Both the position numbers and the translations under genes were made by a program. Positions 23,183 through 35,439 of a stretch of DNA of 64,000 bases are shown in pieces. Numbering within the stretch: position 1 is the first letter of the stretch; the number at the start of each line of letters is the position of its first letter. The DNA is from Lutjanus erythropterus (Eukaryota; Chordata; Actinopteri; Lutjaniformes; Lutjanidae): contig CM034599.1 of NCBI GenBank assembly GCA_020091685.1, positions 36,719,408-36,783,407 of the forward strand, in the 5' to 3' direction. The notes under the pieces were generated by a model that did no database searches, was not told the origin of the DNA, and was given only the letters and a program-made list of their open reading frames with translations.

Positions 23183-24169
23183 GATGACACAATGAAAATG
23201 TTATTTCATGCATTACATGACAACCACTCCTCTTTTGGGAGTGGTCTGCCTAAAATACAGCAAACTGACTTTTTGATTGTTAGATCCATGAAGTCTTCAA
23301 CATCGAATACATCACTCGGCTGTCAGTCTGCTTTCACATTCTGAAAACACCATATTTTTAAGGTAGATGTTGTGTTTTTTGACTCAGTTTCCCACAGTGG
23401 CAAAAAAAAAACAAGCCTAATTAATACAGTCTCTATTATGTTCATATTAACATAATTTAACTAGCAGCACTTCTACACAGTCTTGGTGTTTAGTGGTTAA
23501 ATTGCTCCTATTGTACTTTTTTCACATAATTCATCATTTATAAATGATAAGTTGAGAAAATATTACTTATGCTTGCTTATGTAAATTAGTATTTTGCTAA
23601 TTATTATTTAATCATTAACAAACTGTCACATCAAGTTTAAGATATATGAAAATATAATTAATAATTTTTCACATGATTTGTCACTCATCCAGTTTTCATT
23701 AAATCTTGGCTTATGAATAAGTAAATGATCAGTTACTGTATTGTTGACACTTAGCCTGTTTCTGTCATTGTTATCCTGTTAATGAAATACCTGTACATAC
23801 ATTCATTCTTTGCAAATGTGCAAATCTACAAGACACAGTGAATACACACAAAATGCGGTCTCTATATTCATAGATTTATAGTTATAGTATTCAGTTTTTA
23901 GTATTGGTTTAGTTTGTTGTTCAGATTTCATATCAGCCTCTCTGTATGTGCTCATGTTTACTTTGTTTTGTGATTCTTAGCTGCTGAGCTCCAGTTTCAT
24001 AATTGAAAGTATTCTTATTGTTCTGATGCCACAGCTGCTTACCAAAAAACAAAAGGAAAAGGAAAAAAAGAGACTGCATTTAAAGAGCAGTCTATTTCTA
24101 AGTGTGTTTTTTTGATGTGTCCTTGTATAATTTTATCAGACAGCTATGAGCCCACAAGAGATGTCCCTT
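23183..24169. other. Unassigned AT-rich DNA
   Basis: Strongly AT-rich, with an A tract at about 23402-23411. No open frame, element end or regulatory structure could be supported. Confidence 0.25.
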
Positions 24170-25103
24170 TCTCCTTGGAGATCCCCAAAGTTGAGCCCCC
24201 CCAGCCTGAACATGCGCACACATACCCTAAAAGAAAAAATGATTCGTTCCGAAGTCCAACATAAACAATAGATTCATTGTCACAGAGCTGAGACGTCTCA
24301 GCTGTGACCTACTATTTTAAAGTGAGGACAAAGAAATAGATCTTTTTAAATAGTTTTGTACACAGACTTTTGTGAAATTGCAGCGTTCGTACGGGTGTTG
24401 GAAATCCTTGAAATGTAGTGTTTTCAACGTTTGAAAAGTGCTTGGATTTTGGATAAAGTGCTTGAAACTGCTTGAAATTGTAATTGGATTACTTTGCTGT
24501 CTGACTGAATTAGTTTGTTGAATTTTTAGATATAGAAAAAAGCCAAACATGTGCTAAAACAGATTGTACAGGAAGTTAATGATTAATGATTAATTGATAA
24601 GTAAGATAAAAGAATTTAACCAATTAAACATGTATTTAGTGATAATTAATGAATGAACTGTCTTGAAATGGTATTAATTGCGTCTAATTTGACAGTGTTT
24701 TCTCTGGTGGATAAGCAAAGTTAAAAATTAAACTTACCAGATAAGGAAAATGCACAATAATAATAAGAAGAAGCCAAGTCTACTTACAGACAAGTGACAC
24801 ATTTTGAAACGTTAAACTTTCTGTCACAAAACATACTTTTGATGAATAATAGCATAATAACAACTGAAATAATTGTATAAAATTTTGTAAATAAATAAGT
24901 CTTTTACCACAGATGTAAGGCGCTAGAAATGTTTGAAAAGCATTTGGAAATGCTCTAAAAAATTTTGAAATTTTGATCTTAGTCGACATGTGCAAATCTG
25001 ATTTTGAGGACCTCATAGCAGACGAAGTCTTGGGGACCCCCTGTGATTTCTGGCACCCCCTTTACGGGGGCCCAGACCCCAGGTTGGGAACCAGTGCTAT
25101 AGG
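24170..25103. mobile_element. hAT-type MITE, GGTTGGGAACC end, inverted relative to 32.8 kb copy
   Basis: The right edge reads 'ccccaggttgggaacca', inverse of the CACTGGTTCCCAACC terminus of the element at 32824. Nearby 'cttggggaccccctgtg' mirrors the left region of that element ('cacagggggtccccaag'). At the left, 'gttgagccccccc' and 'catgcgcacacat' mirror the far end of the same element. The left terminus itself is lost. 24340-25000 is diverged AT-rich filler with no transposase. Confidence 0.65.
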
Positions 25104-25139
25104 ATACAGCTTACCTATCCGAGTGTGACTGTAATCTGT

Positions 25140-25386
25140 CAGTTTCTTTTTCATGAACCGATTAATTGTTTAGCCTACAAAACCAGCAGGAAATTGTGCC
25201 GTTCAGAATTCCACAGAACCCAAGGTGACATCTTCAAATGCTTTATTTTGTCCCAAACCCAAAGATAATAAATATACAATTATTGCTATAAAACAGAAAA
25301 GCAGCAAATCACATTATTTAAAAGCTGAGAACAAATTGTGCCTTGTTCATTTTATTTTAATTGACCAATCAATTAATTGATTTAAC
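25140..25386. mobile_element. GCTGCAAC-family MITE, internal fragment
   Basis: 'caaggtgacatcttcaaatg', 'ttattttgtcccaaaccc', 'ttgaccaatcaattaattg' and 'aaccgattaattgtt' are internal parts of the fold-back MITE family of 16.27 kb. Termini are missing. Confidence 0.6.
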
Positions 25387-26335
25387 ACTACTTTAACACT
25401 GCATCTGTTGTGCTTTAGAGATAATTGTGTGATTGTTGAGCATTCTGATTTTTCAGCAACTGCAGTGCAGCACGACTGAGGCTCCTAATTTGTATCTTAT
25501 CTCAGTCCTACACATTTTTAAAGAGTAAACACACAACAACAACTCATAGAATAAATCAACTGTCAACATGACAGCCTCATTTTCTATAAGTTGGTGCTCA
25601 TGCAAGGGCTTTAGAATGAAATGACTGTTTACTCACACTATTTTCCCGGAGTTGTTTCTACCAGGGTAAACTGTGTTCCTCACATTATTAAAGCCTGTCC
25701 CTGTCCTTCACTGCAGCACCTGTGCGTGTGTGTCAGCCACTGGTCACAAACAGCATGGTCCAATGACTAACACGTGCCCACCAGCGAGACCGAGAGGTCC
25801 TCCAGGCAGGACAGGACACAGCGAGCTGAGACTGGCGCTCGGCAGTCCATTCATCACTACTTGTCCTTCAGCACTGTTGTGTCCCGGTAGGCCCGCTGCT
25901 GCACCATGGATCAACAGAGGACATGTTTGAACAGCTGACCCAAGGCCATGAAAGTGGCTACTTCAACAGCAGAGAACCATCAGGGTTGGCATATCAGAGG
26001 CCATACATCAGGCGTCCAAGAAAATACCTGTGATCTATGTATCGGAGAGGGTTTTCCTCTCAACTACTGGCCTTTCAGCCGAGGCGGCGCACATTGCTGG
26101 GTTACTATCAGGGCTGCTTTCTTAGCTAAATGAAATCTTGCCCTTCACTCTTTGTCTGGATGATTTACTACACTCCATACTGGCTTTAATGTAACAAGTC
26201 AATGACCTGAGAGTGCTCACATCCACCATATAATGTCTTTTTGTGAAGAAAAGATGAAAAGGAAAAGCAGAAATACGGATACTGCACAACCAAACTACAA
26301 GTCTACAGCCATGCTAGCAGCTCTGTGAGGCTGTA
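25387..26335. other. Low-repeat segment of balanced composition
   Basis: From about 25640 to 26210 the GC content is higher than the surroundings and no transposon feature is recognised. Two plus-strand frames (25673-25930 and 25948-26133) show no domain and lack convincing splice sites. It could be a conserved noncoding or untranslated segment. I can show nothing more. Confidence 0.3.
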
Positions 26336-26763
26336 CTAATGCTGCGTTCCAGACAACGCCGGAGGTCAGAATTTTCCAGCTTCTGACATTAAAGCATTCC
26401 AGGTGTACTACCCCAAAAGTAAGCAGAAAACATGGCTGCCCCTGACAAACTGATGAGTTTCTTTGGCTAGTGTACCAACAATTAAAATCGTGACAGATGC
26501 CATTTTACCGTTTATTTTATGGCACTTAATAACACCGGGGATGTATTTTGACATCAGTTTATGTGTATAACAGGTTTTTCAATATGACAATCGGTATTAC
26601 TGCAGGAATCCATGTGTGCGGCCATTGTGGTGTCAGTTAGCATGGATTGACTTGCCCCGAGTTTACATGCAGGAACGGCAACGTTGACTGGTATTTCATT
26701 GTGCATTCTCTAGTTGGAGTCTGGACATTTTTGAAGTCCGAGTTGTGTAGAATGCAGCATTAG
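26336..26763. mobile_element. MITE with CTAATGCTGC termini
   Basis: The left end reads CTAATGCTGCGTTCCAGAC and the right end GTGTAGAATGCAGCATTAG. Inverted, the right end gives CTAATGCTGCATTCTACAC, matching at most positions. 'acaacgccggaggtcagaat' on the left mirrors 'tttttgaagtccgagttg' on the right. The element is about 428 bp without coding capacity, and it resembles a common fish DNA-transposon MITE. The TAA/TTA at the edges could be part of the target site. Confidence 0.75.
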
Positions 26764-27299
26764 GGACAGTGGTACTTTGAGCTAAATGCTAGCAATATGT
26801 AGGTGTTTGGTGTTATGTTGACATTGATGATCACCATCTTTGTTTACTGTGAAATCCAAACTACAGCTGAGGCTGATGGGAATATCATTAGTTTTAGTGG
26901 TATTCAGTCATAAAACTGAAATTATGACATCCTGCAGTTTCACTTAGAACCACAAATGTCAACCTCATGAAGCACTAGAAGAAATGTCAGGGGGTCACTG
27001 AAGTCAGTAGGTGATTTGATGCGGGGTGCCATTCCCCTTGTTTGCAAAATGATCAAAATGTTTCCCCCTTGTTAACCCACCATCTCCAAGTAGTTAATTG
27101 ATCTGTTGGTCTAGTCTGCCTGATCCTGATCCTTTATCTGACTTAAATTTGAGATTAGAATCTATGGCCCCGACCATGGTTCTGAATCAGTACTGTAACT
27201 GTGCTGTGTATTGACAAATGGTGCTGTCTGTGGCGTTAAAACTGGATTTGTAACTGCAACTTTTTTCTCCGAGTCCCGCACTTCTGTCTGTTTCATCTT
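26764..27299. other. Unassigned noncoding DNA
   Basis: No gene or clear element. An A tract lies at about 27300-27309 immediately after. Short frames only. Confidence 0.25.
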
Positions 27300-27314
27300 A
27301 AAAAAAAAATAAAA

Positions 27315-28372
27315 ATATAGTCATCCATGAGTCTGTTCACTAGTCACTTTGAACAAAATGAACCAGGCCCATCTCTCTTAAATAAAAATTGAAAAGATTG
27401 CCAATTGACCAAAGTCATTAGAATACATTACTGAGAACCTTTTCCTGTGCCATCTCATATCCCATCTAATGCCATCTAGTAGATCTTGCGATATTTCACA
27501 GGGTAAGTGATAAGTGTCATCTGCTGGAGGCTCTAAAGGTGAAGTCAGAGGATCATCCAAGACAGCAGGGCTGTGCCGGTCAGGACCATGAATGTGTGTA
27601 CAAAATTTTGTGGCACCATTGTGGATCCATATTGTCCATGTATTTTAAAGCATCAGCAGTAGATGACCATCCAAACTTTTTCTACAATCTGCAGTTTTCT
27701 TTTGTTTTTAGTCAAGTTGTCTAGTGGCAGTAAATGTACAGTTTAAAAGCAAATGTCAAAAAACTTTTAAATTCACAAACGTCATGAGGCAGGGATGTCC
27801 TGTCCTACACATCAGATTCTACAGACTTAAAAAAGCATCTTCATTTAATCCAGATTCCTGAAAAAAATCACACCAGAGTCATTTTAACATGTTTTTCAAT
27901 CAAAATAAGAATAATGACATAAAAATTATCATTACCTTGAATATCGCAAATCATTAATCAGTTGCAGTATCAGTCATAATAATTGTGATTCGATATTTAT
28001 TTCAAAATCGTTTAATTTATGCCCATCAGACTGAGCTGAGATGCTGGTGCAGACAGCTGTGCTGACACAAATGAACATGTTACTGCTGCATGAGGCGTGC
28101 AAGTAAAAAAAAGAAGAAAAAAAAACATCTTAGGCGGGAGGTTAGAATTTAAGGCCACAACCATATCATTAAAGTATCAGTATTTAAAACTACAGAACCA
28201 GAAGAGTCGTACATGAGTCAGTTCACAAGTCGTGGGTGAATGAAACAAACCAGGTCCATCCCCCTGTTAAAAATGAACAAATCGCCTACTGTGCTTCAGC
28301 ATGGACCAAAGTGATGGACTGACAGACGGACATATCCATCTATATAGTCACTAGCATGGCTAACAAAAACAA
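27315..28372 (+). repeat. Interrupted retroposon fragments with internal direct repeat
   Basis: 27485-27660 ('gcgatatttcacagggtaag', 'gaagtcagaggatca', 'accatgaatgtgtgtacaaa') and 28300-28372 ('tggaccaaagtgatggactg', 'actagcatggctaac') look like two halves of one fish retroposon tail. A segment 'gttcactagtcactttgaac ... aaccaggcccat' near 27330-27400 recurs as 'gttcacaagtcgtgggtgaa ... aaccaggtccat' near 28215-28290. An insertion with a duplicated flank, or a tandem duplication, would explain the pattern. Confidence 0.5.
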
Positions 28373-29160
28373 AAAGTGGGCAACACAATGCAATATACCC
28401 AATAATGACACTCCTATAGCTCGGTTTAAATGGATAGACTATGAGAGATTCACTTAGAAACTGCAGTCATTCAAAAGGCCATTTACTTGAGATCGGCTGA
28501 CATGGATTTCAGCAATGACCCATACATCACTGGGACATGTTTCTCGATAACAATATTGAATTCTCTCTGACTTGATAAGAGATGAGGCCTCGCCTTTCAC
28601 TTGACTCTGATTCTATAGAAGCGCACACCCAGATGCTATCCAGCAGTGTAGTATAATAAAATTTACACAGGACTGTGTGTGGGTTCCCTAATTACTTTGT
28701 GTGTCTGCGTGTGTGCAAGCTGGCACAGTCGCACACACATCACCCGGTAGGCCTTATGGCTGCTTGGAGGTTTGCTAAATAGGATGCTATCATAAAGCAG
28801 CCTTGTAAAAAGCTCATCTGGTGCACACTATCTGTAAACACAGATATGAAGAAGTTCACGGAGCCTGCAGAAGCTGACACCTCTAAATTTGGAGGATGTT
28901 ATCGCGCCGATGTAGTGCCAGCAATTGCTCCGCAGCAAAGGCCAAATTAATGTGAAAAAAGCACACATTAGCACTGCTTTTTTCCTCATGACGGCCGTGT
29001 TCCACTTGTGCCGGAGCTCGAGAGTAATTGCTCCACAGCACAAGTGTGATTAATTACAGTTTGCAGGAATAAATATATGTTTATTTAGAGCACATGTAAG
29101 AATCCTCAAAGATTACAGAAATGATAGTCAATTAATGGCTATGAATATTTAAGCACAGTT
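28373..29160. promoter_or_regulatory. Candidate conserved noncoding element
   Basis: This low-repeat segment lacks transposon ends. 28800-29110 carries ATTA/TAAT sites typical of homeodomain binding ('aaattaatg', 'gattaattac') and a 15-bp word, AATTGCTCCGCAGCA, at 28923 that recurs as AATTGCTCCACAGCA at 29026. It has no maintained open frame. If the exon near 45.4 kb starts a gene on the minus strand, this lies deep in its first intron, a usual place for enhancers of developmental genes. No conservation data were available. Confidence 0.3.
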
Positions 29161-32100
29161 CTGCATATCACTTCATTACACCATGTGTGTGTTTAGGCAG
29201 CTGTAGAAAACAAGTTATCACCCACACAGAAACAGAAAAAACTCCTTTTTCTACTTAGCTGTTATTTCTTTCCACAAATATTATCTATTATTTATGGTGT
29301 ATGCACATTCCATGGATATTTACAACAGATTATATTTTGCTATATTATATTTAGGAAATGTTTGGTTTGCTTAATTTCTTTAATTTCTGTGCCAGAAAAC
29401 ACCTTTGTCCCAAGAATTCACAACATCAAACAATTTAAAAATGTTAAAAGCCTTCACAATTTAAAACTAACAATATCTACTGATAACATAGGTATAATCA
29501 TCTTTGTTGTAAAATGTATTTTTTATGAAAATGTTGCCCCTTTAAATTGGTGTCCTTGATTTCTGTTAACTCCAACAAAAAGGTTTAGCTATAGCTTAAG
29601 GACCCCGACTCATTTCCTGGTTCAAGAAAAGGCAGGAATACTGCTCAAGCACTGGTCAACTTTGTACTTTTAGACAAATTAATGAAACAATATTGATATA
29701 AGATGTGTCTCAACCATAACTGAAAGTAAAAATCAAAACCCCCTTAAGCCACTCGAATGAGTGAAAAATACCCGCTAAATGCCTGCAATGAATAAATATC
29801 ACAAACAGACGTCTAAAAACCATGCTGCAGAAACATTACGCCTCACCGCCAGCTTATCTTTTAAAGGTAGTTTACCTTGCTGAAGTCATTTTTTCTCATA
29901 AGTATACAGTACTGTACAGTGCAGTGGATCCTCCGCCTACCACATTTAATTCCCGAGTGTTTTTTCACCATCAGGGAGTTCTTTTGCAGGTGCTGAAAGA
30001 ACAAAAAAAATCACAGGGAAAAAAAAAAGATGCGTCCACATGCATCATTCCGAGCTCATACAAAGATTGCAATATTTAAGAAGAAACCCGCTCGGCCGCG
30101 GTCGGTCGACAGGACTGTGGAATGAAGACGTGTGGCTGTAAGAGCACAACTGATTGAATCTTCTGACTGAGATGGATGAAGGGGATCCGCAGCGTTGTTA
30201 CATGATTTAGCACTGTGACTGAGTGGGCCTTCTCGCCCTGTCCTGATTGCTGTCCCCTCAGATTAAGTAAGACGGAAGCTGCAGCGTTCGTCCAGGACAG
30301 ATTAGACCATCATGACTCAAGCATTTTCAGAGGAATTCTAAGTAACAGCCCACGTGATATGCTGACTCTCAGGAGACGGCAAAGTTGAAGGTGAAGGAAC
30401 AAAACTGCTGTTTGTAATTATAACAGTATCATTACAAATGTGGCTGAAATATATATTTTCAGTCAACAAAAAAACAAGGAGTTTTTAATTAAACAGTGTC
30501 AATTTAATTGTGATGCCTCTATATGATGTACATGAGCAGACGACACCATCCGTGAGAAGATATTTATTATTATTAATATCTGCCATTGGGTCGGATTCTC
30601 CTTGTAATCAGATGAAACAAACCAGTGTTTACATTTTCACAGGCAGTTGCAGTGAGTAGCACATTAGCCACTTTACTACTCAGCGGTAGATTTTTATCAC
30701 TATATCATTTCTGATGTTACAATTTGTGGTTATGGTGGTGGAAACACTACCACAACGCCCCCGGATCAACCACAATATAAAAGTTCCTTGTAGTAGCTTT
30801 AACTTGAACCAGAATTTATTATCTTTTGGCCACATGGCTGTAAATGTTAGCATTGTAAGCAAGCTTTGTTGTTTATTTTTTGAATGTATTTCAAATATAT
30901 TTTCTTAAACTAAAACGTGTTGTGTTTTTTATATTGTATTTTGCACTGTGCAGTGTGTACCTGCCACTTTTATTATGTTATGCACATGGATTTCACACGG
31001 TCTGCATTGCACCTTATCGCATCTGCTTGTTATGTGTAGGAGATGGAAATTAACATTTTGCTAAATCTTTTGTAACCAAGTTTTGTTCTCGTAAATGATC
31101 AGTGTCATTGCACACTATCCTTTTATAAATCAACTAAACTTAACTAAACTAAATATATTACAATCAGGAAAACTCTTTGCAAAATGCCACCTCCTGATTA
31201 AAGTGAATGGGTTTATCCCTGAAGTTAGCAAGATCTCAACTCAAGCTAACTCAGGGTGGACTGACCTTTAAGGTGGACCAGCTACTCTCATTTCACAACT
31301 TTTCTGGCACAAACTCTGGTGTGCAGCAGGTTTATTAAAGCTTTTCCACTAAAAACCACCGCCTGCTGCTGTTAGGACAGATTCAAGAGAGCTGTGAGAC
31401 CGAACCATAACAGTAAAGTTGCAGACCGTAAAACCAAAACAATGACTGAAGAGGCTAAACGCTGCAAAGTTGAGTAATAATTCTCTGGCTTTATCACCAC
31501 CAGCATCATCTTTCACATCACATAGTCTGTTTTTTTAAAACTGTTTTTTTATTTTTTCATTAGAAATATTAATTAGTGCAGCTTTAATATCTCTCATGTT
31601 GAACAAAGAACTGCCGCTTCTTTTTCTGTTAGCTGACTCACAACAGCCTACAGTTGTGTCAGTCTCATCCACTGTTACTGCCACTTAAGTTTTCTGTCAC
31701 GATTTTTCCAGCTCAGGTACAGCGAGATGACATCCCCACAGATGATCCCACCTACAAAGGTTTGGAACCAGGCTATTAGCCGCTCTGAATGCGTCAGGGC
31801 TTTTGCAGCATAAACCTACACATACGGATGACATACAGGTACAGTGGCTGGAAAAAGCTGAATGTCTAAGTATCACTCAGCCACATCGCGGACAGGAGAG
31901 GCCAATGAGCTGCCGGGCTGATTGCTGACTACATTAAGCCTCTTAGGCAGCACGTTGATGAATCCACTCGTTGAAATGTGAAGGTAATAGTCTTGACATA
32001 GCAAAGACATAACTCATCGACTGTACCTGCAAAGTCCCCAAATGACAGCAATCCCAAGGAGAAGCCAGTCCAATATGAAAGAGGACTTTGCTTTTATTAC

Positions 32101-32610
32101 CATCATCATTACTGTATATCATTTCTGAATGTACAGCCATTTGGTTTCATTTAAATGTAAATCTGGGCACTGAACTGCGCACATTGTCACCCACGGCAGC
32201 CTGACTATGATGATTCATTCTGCGATCGGCAGGGAAAATATAAGAGCCCCTTTACTTTCTCTGAGGGAAAATAACAGATTTGACCTTTGTCTGTTTTCAT
32301 GAAAACCCTGTACACAACAAAATAAAAAAACCTTGAGGTTTTTTTTTTTTAAATAGAAGACAAAAGTTGCCAGAGTTTTGTGCACCCTTTTCCCTGCTGT
32401 CTCTCTTTCCTTTTTCGTTTTTTTGACCAATCTGAAGAACCATAGCAGAGAGGTGCAATCTGCAGCGCCATGTCAAGGGTGAACTAAAGCCTGGGGAGAA
32501 GCCACAAGACCACATGTCAAATGAGGTTGCAGAGACAGAAAACAGAAGGACACAGCATCACACGCCATGTGGCGATGGTTACTTCAGCAAGACTTGACAC
32601 AGTTTTGCAT
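29161..32610. other. Long unassigned noncoding stretch
   Basis: No gene is supported over about 3.4 kb. Open frames are short and overlap on opposite strands, for example 30680-30908. There is an A-rich tract near 30001-30030, a small GC patch at 30085-30120 and AT-rich filler. I recognise no transposon termini. 31700-32200 is of balanced composition and could be single-copy. Confidence 0.3.
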
Positions 32611-32611
32611 C

Positions 32612-33470
32612 TGTGGTAGAGATGTTCCAGTTCAATTTATTCCTTCCTGATACTGATTCAAATGCCTGAACTTTGTGTATTGACAGATACCGAGTACTGA
32701 TACCATTACTGTTACGTTTTTAACTGCTAACCCTGTATGACTGTCATATAATTACTATCATTGTATGGCCTGTCTCAGGTTAAACCTTTTAAAAACACGA
32801 ACAAATACAAATAAATAATGAAACACTGGTTCCCAACCTGGGGTTCAGCCCTCCCCCAAGGGGCGCCAAAGGTCACAGGGGGTCCCCAAGGCTTTGTCTG
32901 CTCTGTGATTAGATTTGCACAGGTTAATTTAATCACAGTTTGTACAAAAACTATTTAAAAGGTTTTTTTTGTCCTCAATCAAACATAGTAGGTTTTTTAG
33001 TTAGCTACTCCTCAAGATAATGAATCTTTAGAAGTGTGTATAAGTTTATTCTGTTGGGTTGTTAAAAGAAAAAAAATGTTAGAAAAGAGACCTTTACCAA
33101 AGGTAAAGGTTGAAGAAATGGAGGCAATTTTAACTGAATGTTAAAGCTTGGAAATAATCACTTATTCTTTTGTCATATGTACTCATGCGCATGGGCTGGG
33201 GGGGCTCTTAGGACAAAAGGTTGGGAACCACTGCCATAGAACATGACTTCATCATCCTGGCAGTGTTGTCACGACACTAAAAATTTGACTTTGATACCAA
33301 TACCAAGTTTAGAATCATGATACCAAAACCAAGAAGTAGCAGGTTCTGTTTTCGGGGTTGATAAATTGTGTGGTACTGGATCGGTGCATTGACCCAGTGC
33401 ACCATACTGATACCAGCCTTTTAGGAGGCATTAGAGGTATTTTCCAATACTGGTATTAGTGATGTGACGT
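32612..33470. mobile_element. GATACC-rich MITE split by a hAT MITE
   Basis: 32612-32720 ('gagatgttccagttcaattt', 'gataccgagtactgatac') and 33250-33470 ('ttgataccaataccaagttt', 'tggtactggatcggtgcatt') resemble a fish hAT-type MITE built on GATACC words. The clear hAT element at 32824-33233 lies between them. I infer nesting. Whether the two flanks are one element or two is unsure. Confidence 0.45.
32824..33233. mobile_element. hAT-type MITE with CASTGGTTCCCAACC TIRs
   Basis: The left terminus is CACTGGTTCCCAACCT and the right is AGGTTGGGAACCACTG, giving a 16-bp TIR with one difference. Length is 410 bp with no open frame. Subterminal 'cacagggggtccccaag' and 'catgcgcatgggctggggg' define the family and recur, inverted, at 24.17-25.10 kb and, in part, at 48.45 kb. 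The flanking 8-mers (taatgaaa, ccatagaa) do not match well, so the target duplication has decayed or the edges are off by a base. Confidence 0.85.
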
Positions 33471-34805
33471 TTGCAAGCCTGTTCCTTTAAGTGAACGATG
33501 GGGGCCTACTCCCATCTGAGAGCCGTTCTTTTTTTTTTTTTTTTTTTAGTAAATCAATACAAGCCACACTGCTCACTGGCCACATGCCCTCTGTCTACAC
33601 ACTGACTGAACCTTGTCTTGATGTGTGTGTGTCACATGTGTGATGATAGACAGGGATCATATCCAGGAGCAGATGTAGTTATTTCAGGACCTAAGGCAAA
33701 CACAGGAATGGGGGCCTTTATTTAATGTGTTCTCCCCCTTTTCCTAACCTTTAAGTAATAACTCATAAATGTAAACATTTATTCATAGTTGAGTGCAGAG
33801 GATGAATTGAGTCGTCTCACAGCCTCAGGAAAAACGTTGCTCTATAGTCTGGTGGCACAGCAGTGGATACTTCTGTATCTCTTGCCAGATTGCAGCCGGG
33901 CGAAAAGGCGGTGGCTGGGGTGGGTGTTGTCTTTTACTAACCTCCAGCTTCTTGCTTTTGTCAGCACCTCTGGGGTAGCTGCACTTCATTTTCCAACGGT
34001 CTGTACAAGTCGTTTGTTTACACGAGTCGGCTACTGTCTTCTTGAATAATTTCCGTGGATTCACGGTAAGATCGTAGGCCAGTCCATTGTAGAAGGGAGG
34101 CTCTGAGACACTCATTAATTAAGCATTCTAATGCAGTTTTTGCATATGGATACTGGAGCCTGACCAATATGGGATTTTTGAGACCAATATCAATTTGAGA
34201 AGGGAAAAATTCACAGAATACTGATATGAAGGCCGATATGGTGAATTTTTCTACACGTATTGTGCACTGATTTTGCACCACTATCACTATGCAAAGATAC
34301 TCAGAAGTCTGCTGTCTTTCAACAAATCATTTTATTATGGAATATTATAGATTTTATTTTCATGCTAAATAATTTAACATATACATATGACGACCAACTG
34401 TAGACAGAAAAAGTAAAAATAAATACATAAAAGATAAATCCTCATAAATATGCCCACATAAACATATATCCTCAATAGGCCCATATCAGGCAAATATCTC
34501 AGTCAGTTGGGTCAGATAGTCGGGCTCTGATGGATATTTAGAAAGACAAAATCAGTTGGTGGAAAAAAAACCAACTTTCTTAACCATAAGTTTTTTTTAT
34601 GGGTCCCTTGGTAGCTCTGAGCCTAAGGCAGTTGCCAAACTCTGCCTAATGGTAGGGTTAAAGGAGCGGCAGTAGGGGGCTGACAGTCAGAAGTCAGCTG
34701 TAGTGTGGTGGCAATACATGTAATTTAATGCTGCTAAAGTCCACACATTCCAAATGGCTTGTGGAAAGGAACAAAGCCATAATATCCAGCTCTCTTTAAA
34801 GAGCC
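33471..34805. repeat. GAGCCGTTC-type repeat ends around unassigned DNA
   Basis: 33480-33550 contains 'agtgaacgatgg' and 'gagagccgttctttttttt'. 34770-34815 contains 'ctctttaaagagccgtaatt'. These resemble the two ends of a fish hAT-type element with GAGCCG subterminal motifs. Between them, frames at 33789-34287 on both strands have no domain and 34340-34500 is AT-rich. The single-element interpretation is weak. Confidence 0.3.
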
Positions 34806-35380
34806 GTAATTCCCATCAATTACTGGCATCCGTACAGGAAGAACCCTAATCTGTGGAACTAGAACATGATGTTTGCTGCTAATATTTATCAAATGAGGGT
34901 GACCACTGAGGGCCCGGGCATGTGTGCAATCTTTAGCAGCTCCATACCCCTGATCTCATAGCATATTCTTGTAATCACGGCATTAGGAAAACTTGGAGCT
35001 GAGCATGTTGAATTATTGGCAAATGAAGTGGGTGACATCAACAATCCTTAATCAAATATCAGATAATCCCCTTGCTCATTATTTTTTTTTACTCCATACA
35101 CACCCCGATCTCCTGCTAAATCACACATCACAAAAATTAATCATCAAGTCCCAAATAAATTTGCCTAAGTGTCAAATGAAATCAACAAGACCTTGATCAG
35201 GAGCCAGGTTAGACGGGATATTACATATCAGTGCACTTTGATAGCCTTTTTGCATCTCTAAGTAGGGCTTAGATAAAAACAAGGTAATAGCAGAACCCTG
35301 ATCTAAAGGAAGTCACCTCTAATATCACTGCTCAGGAAGCTGGAAATATCTCTCATGTGTTTCACGACCAGTGCTGTGCA
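34806..35380. promoter_or_regulatory. Candidate conserved noncoding element
   Basis: This low-repeat segment has many TAAT/ATTA and ATCAA words ('ccttaatcaaatatcag', 'aaaattaatcatcaag', 'gaattattggcaaatg') but no transposon ends and no coding frame beyond 67 codons. It lies directly next to a CpG island. This is inference from composition only. It would be intronic to the exon at 45.4 kb. Confidence 0.25.
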
Positions 35381-35439
35381 ACACGATTGAAAAGCCTTTT
35401 AAAGTTTCCTCCTGGGCCACACCATGCTCACTCACGGCC

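Noticed and set aside
24170-25103. Autonomous hAT transposase within the longer hAT-like element
   Set aside because: Only short unrelated frames are present. No conserved hAT motif was found.
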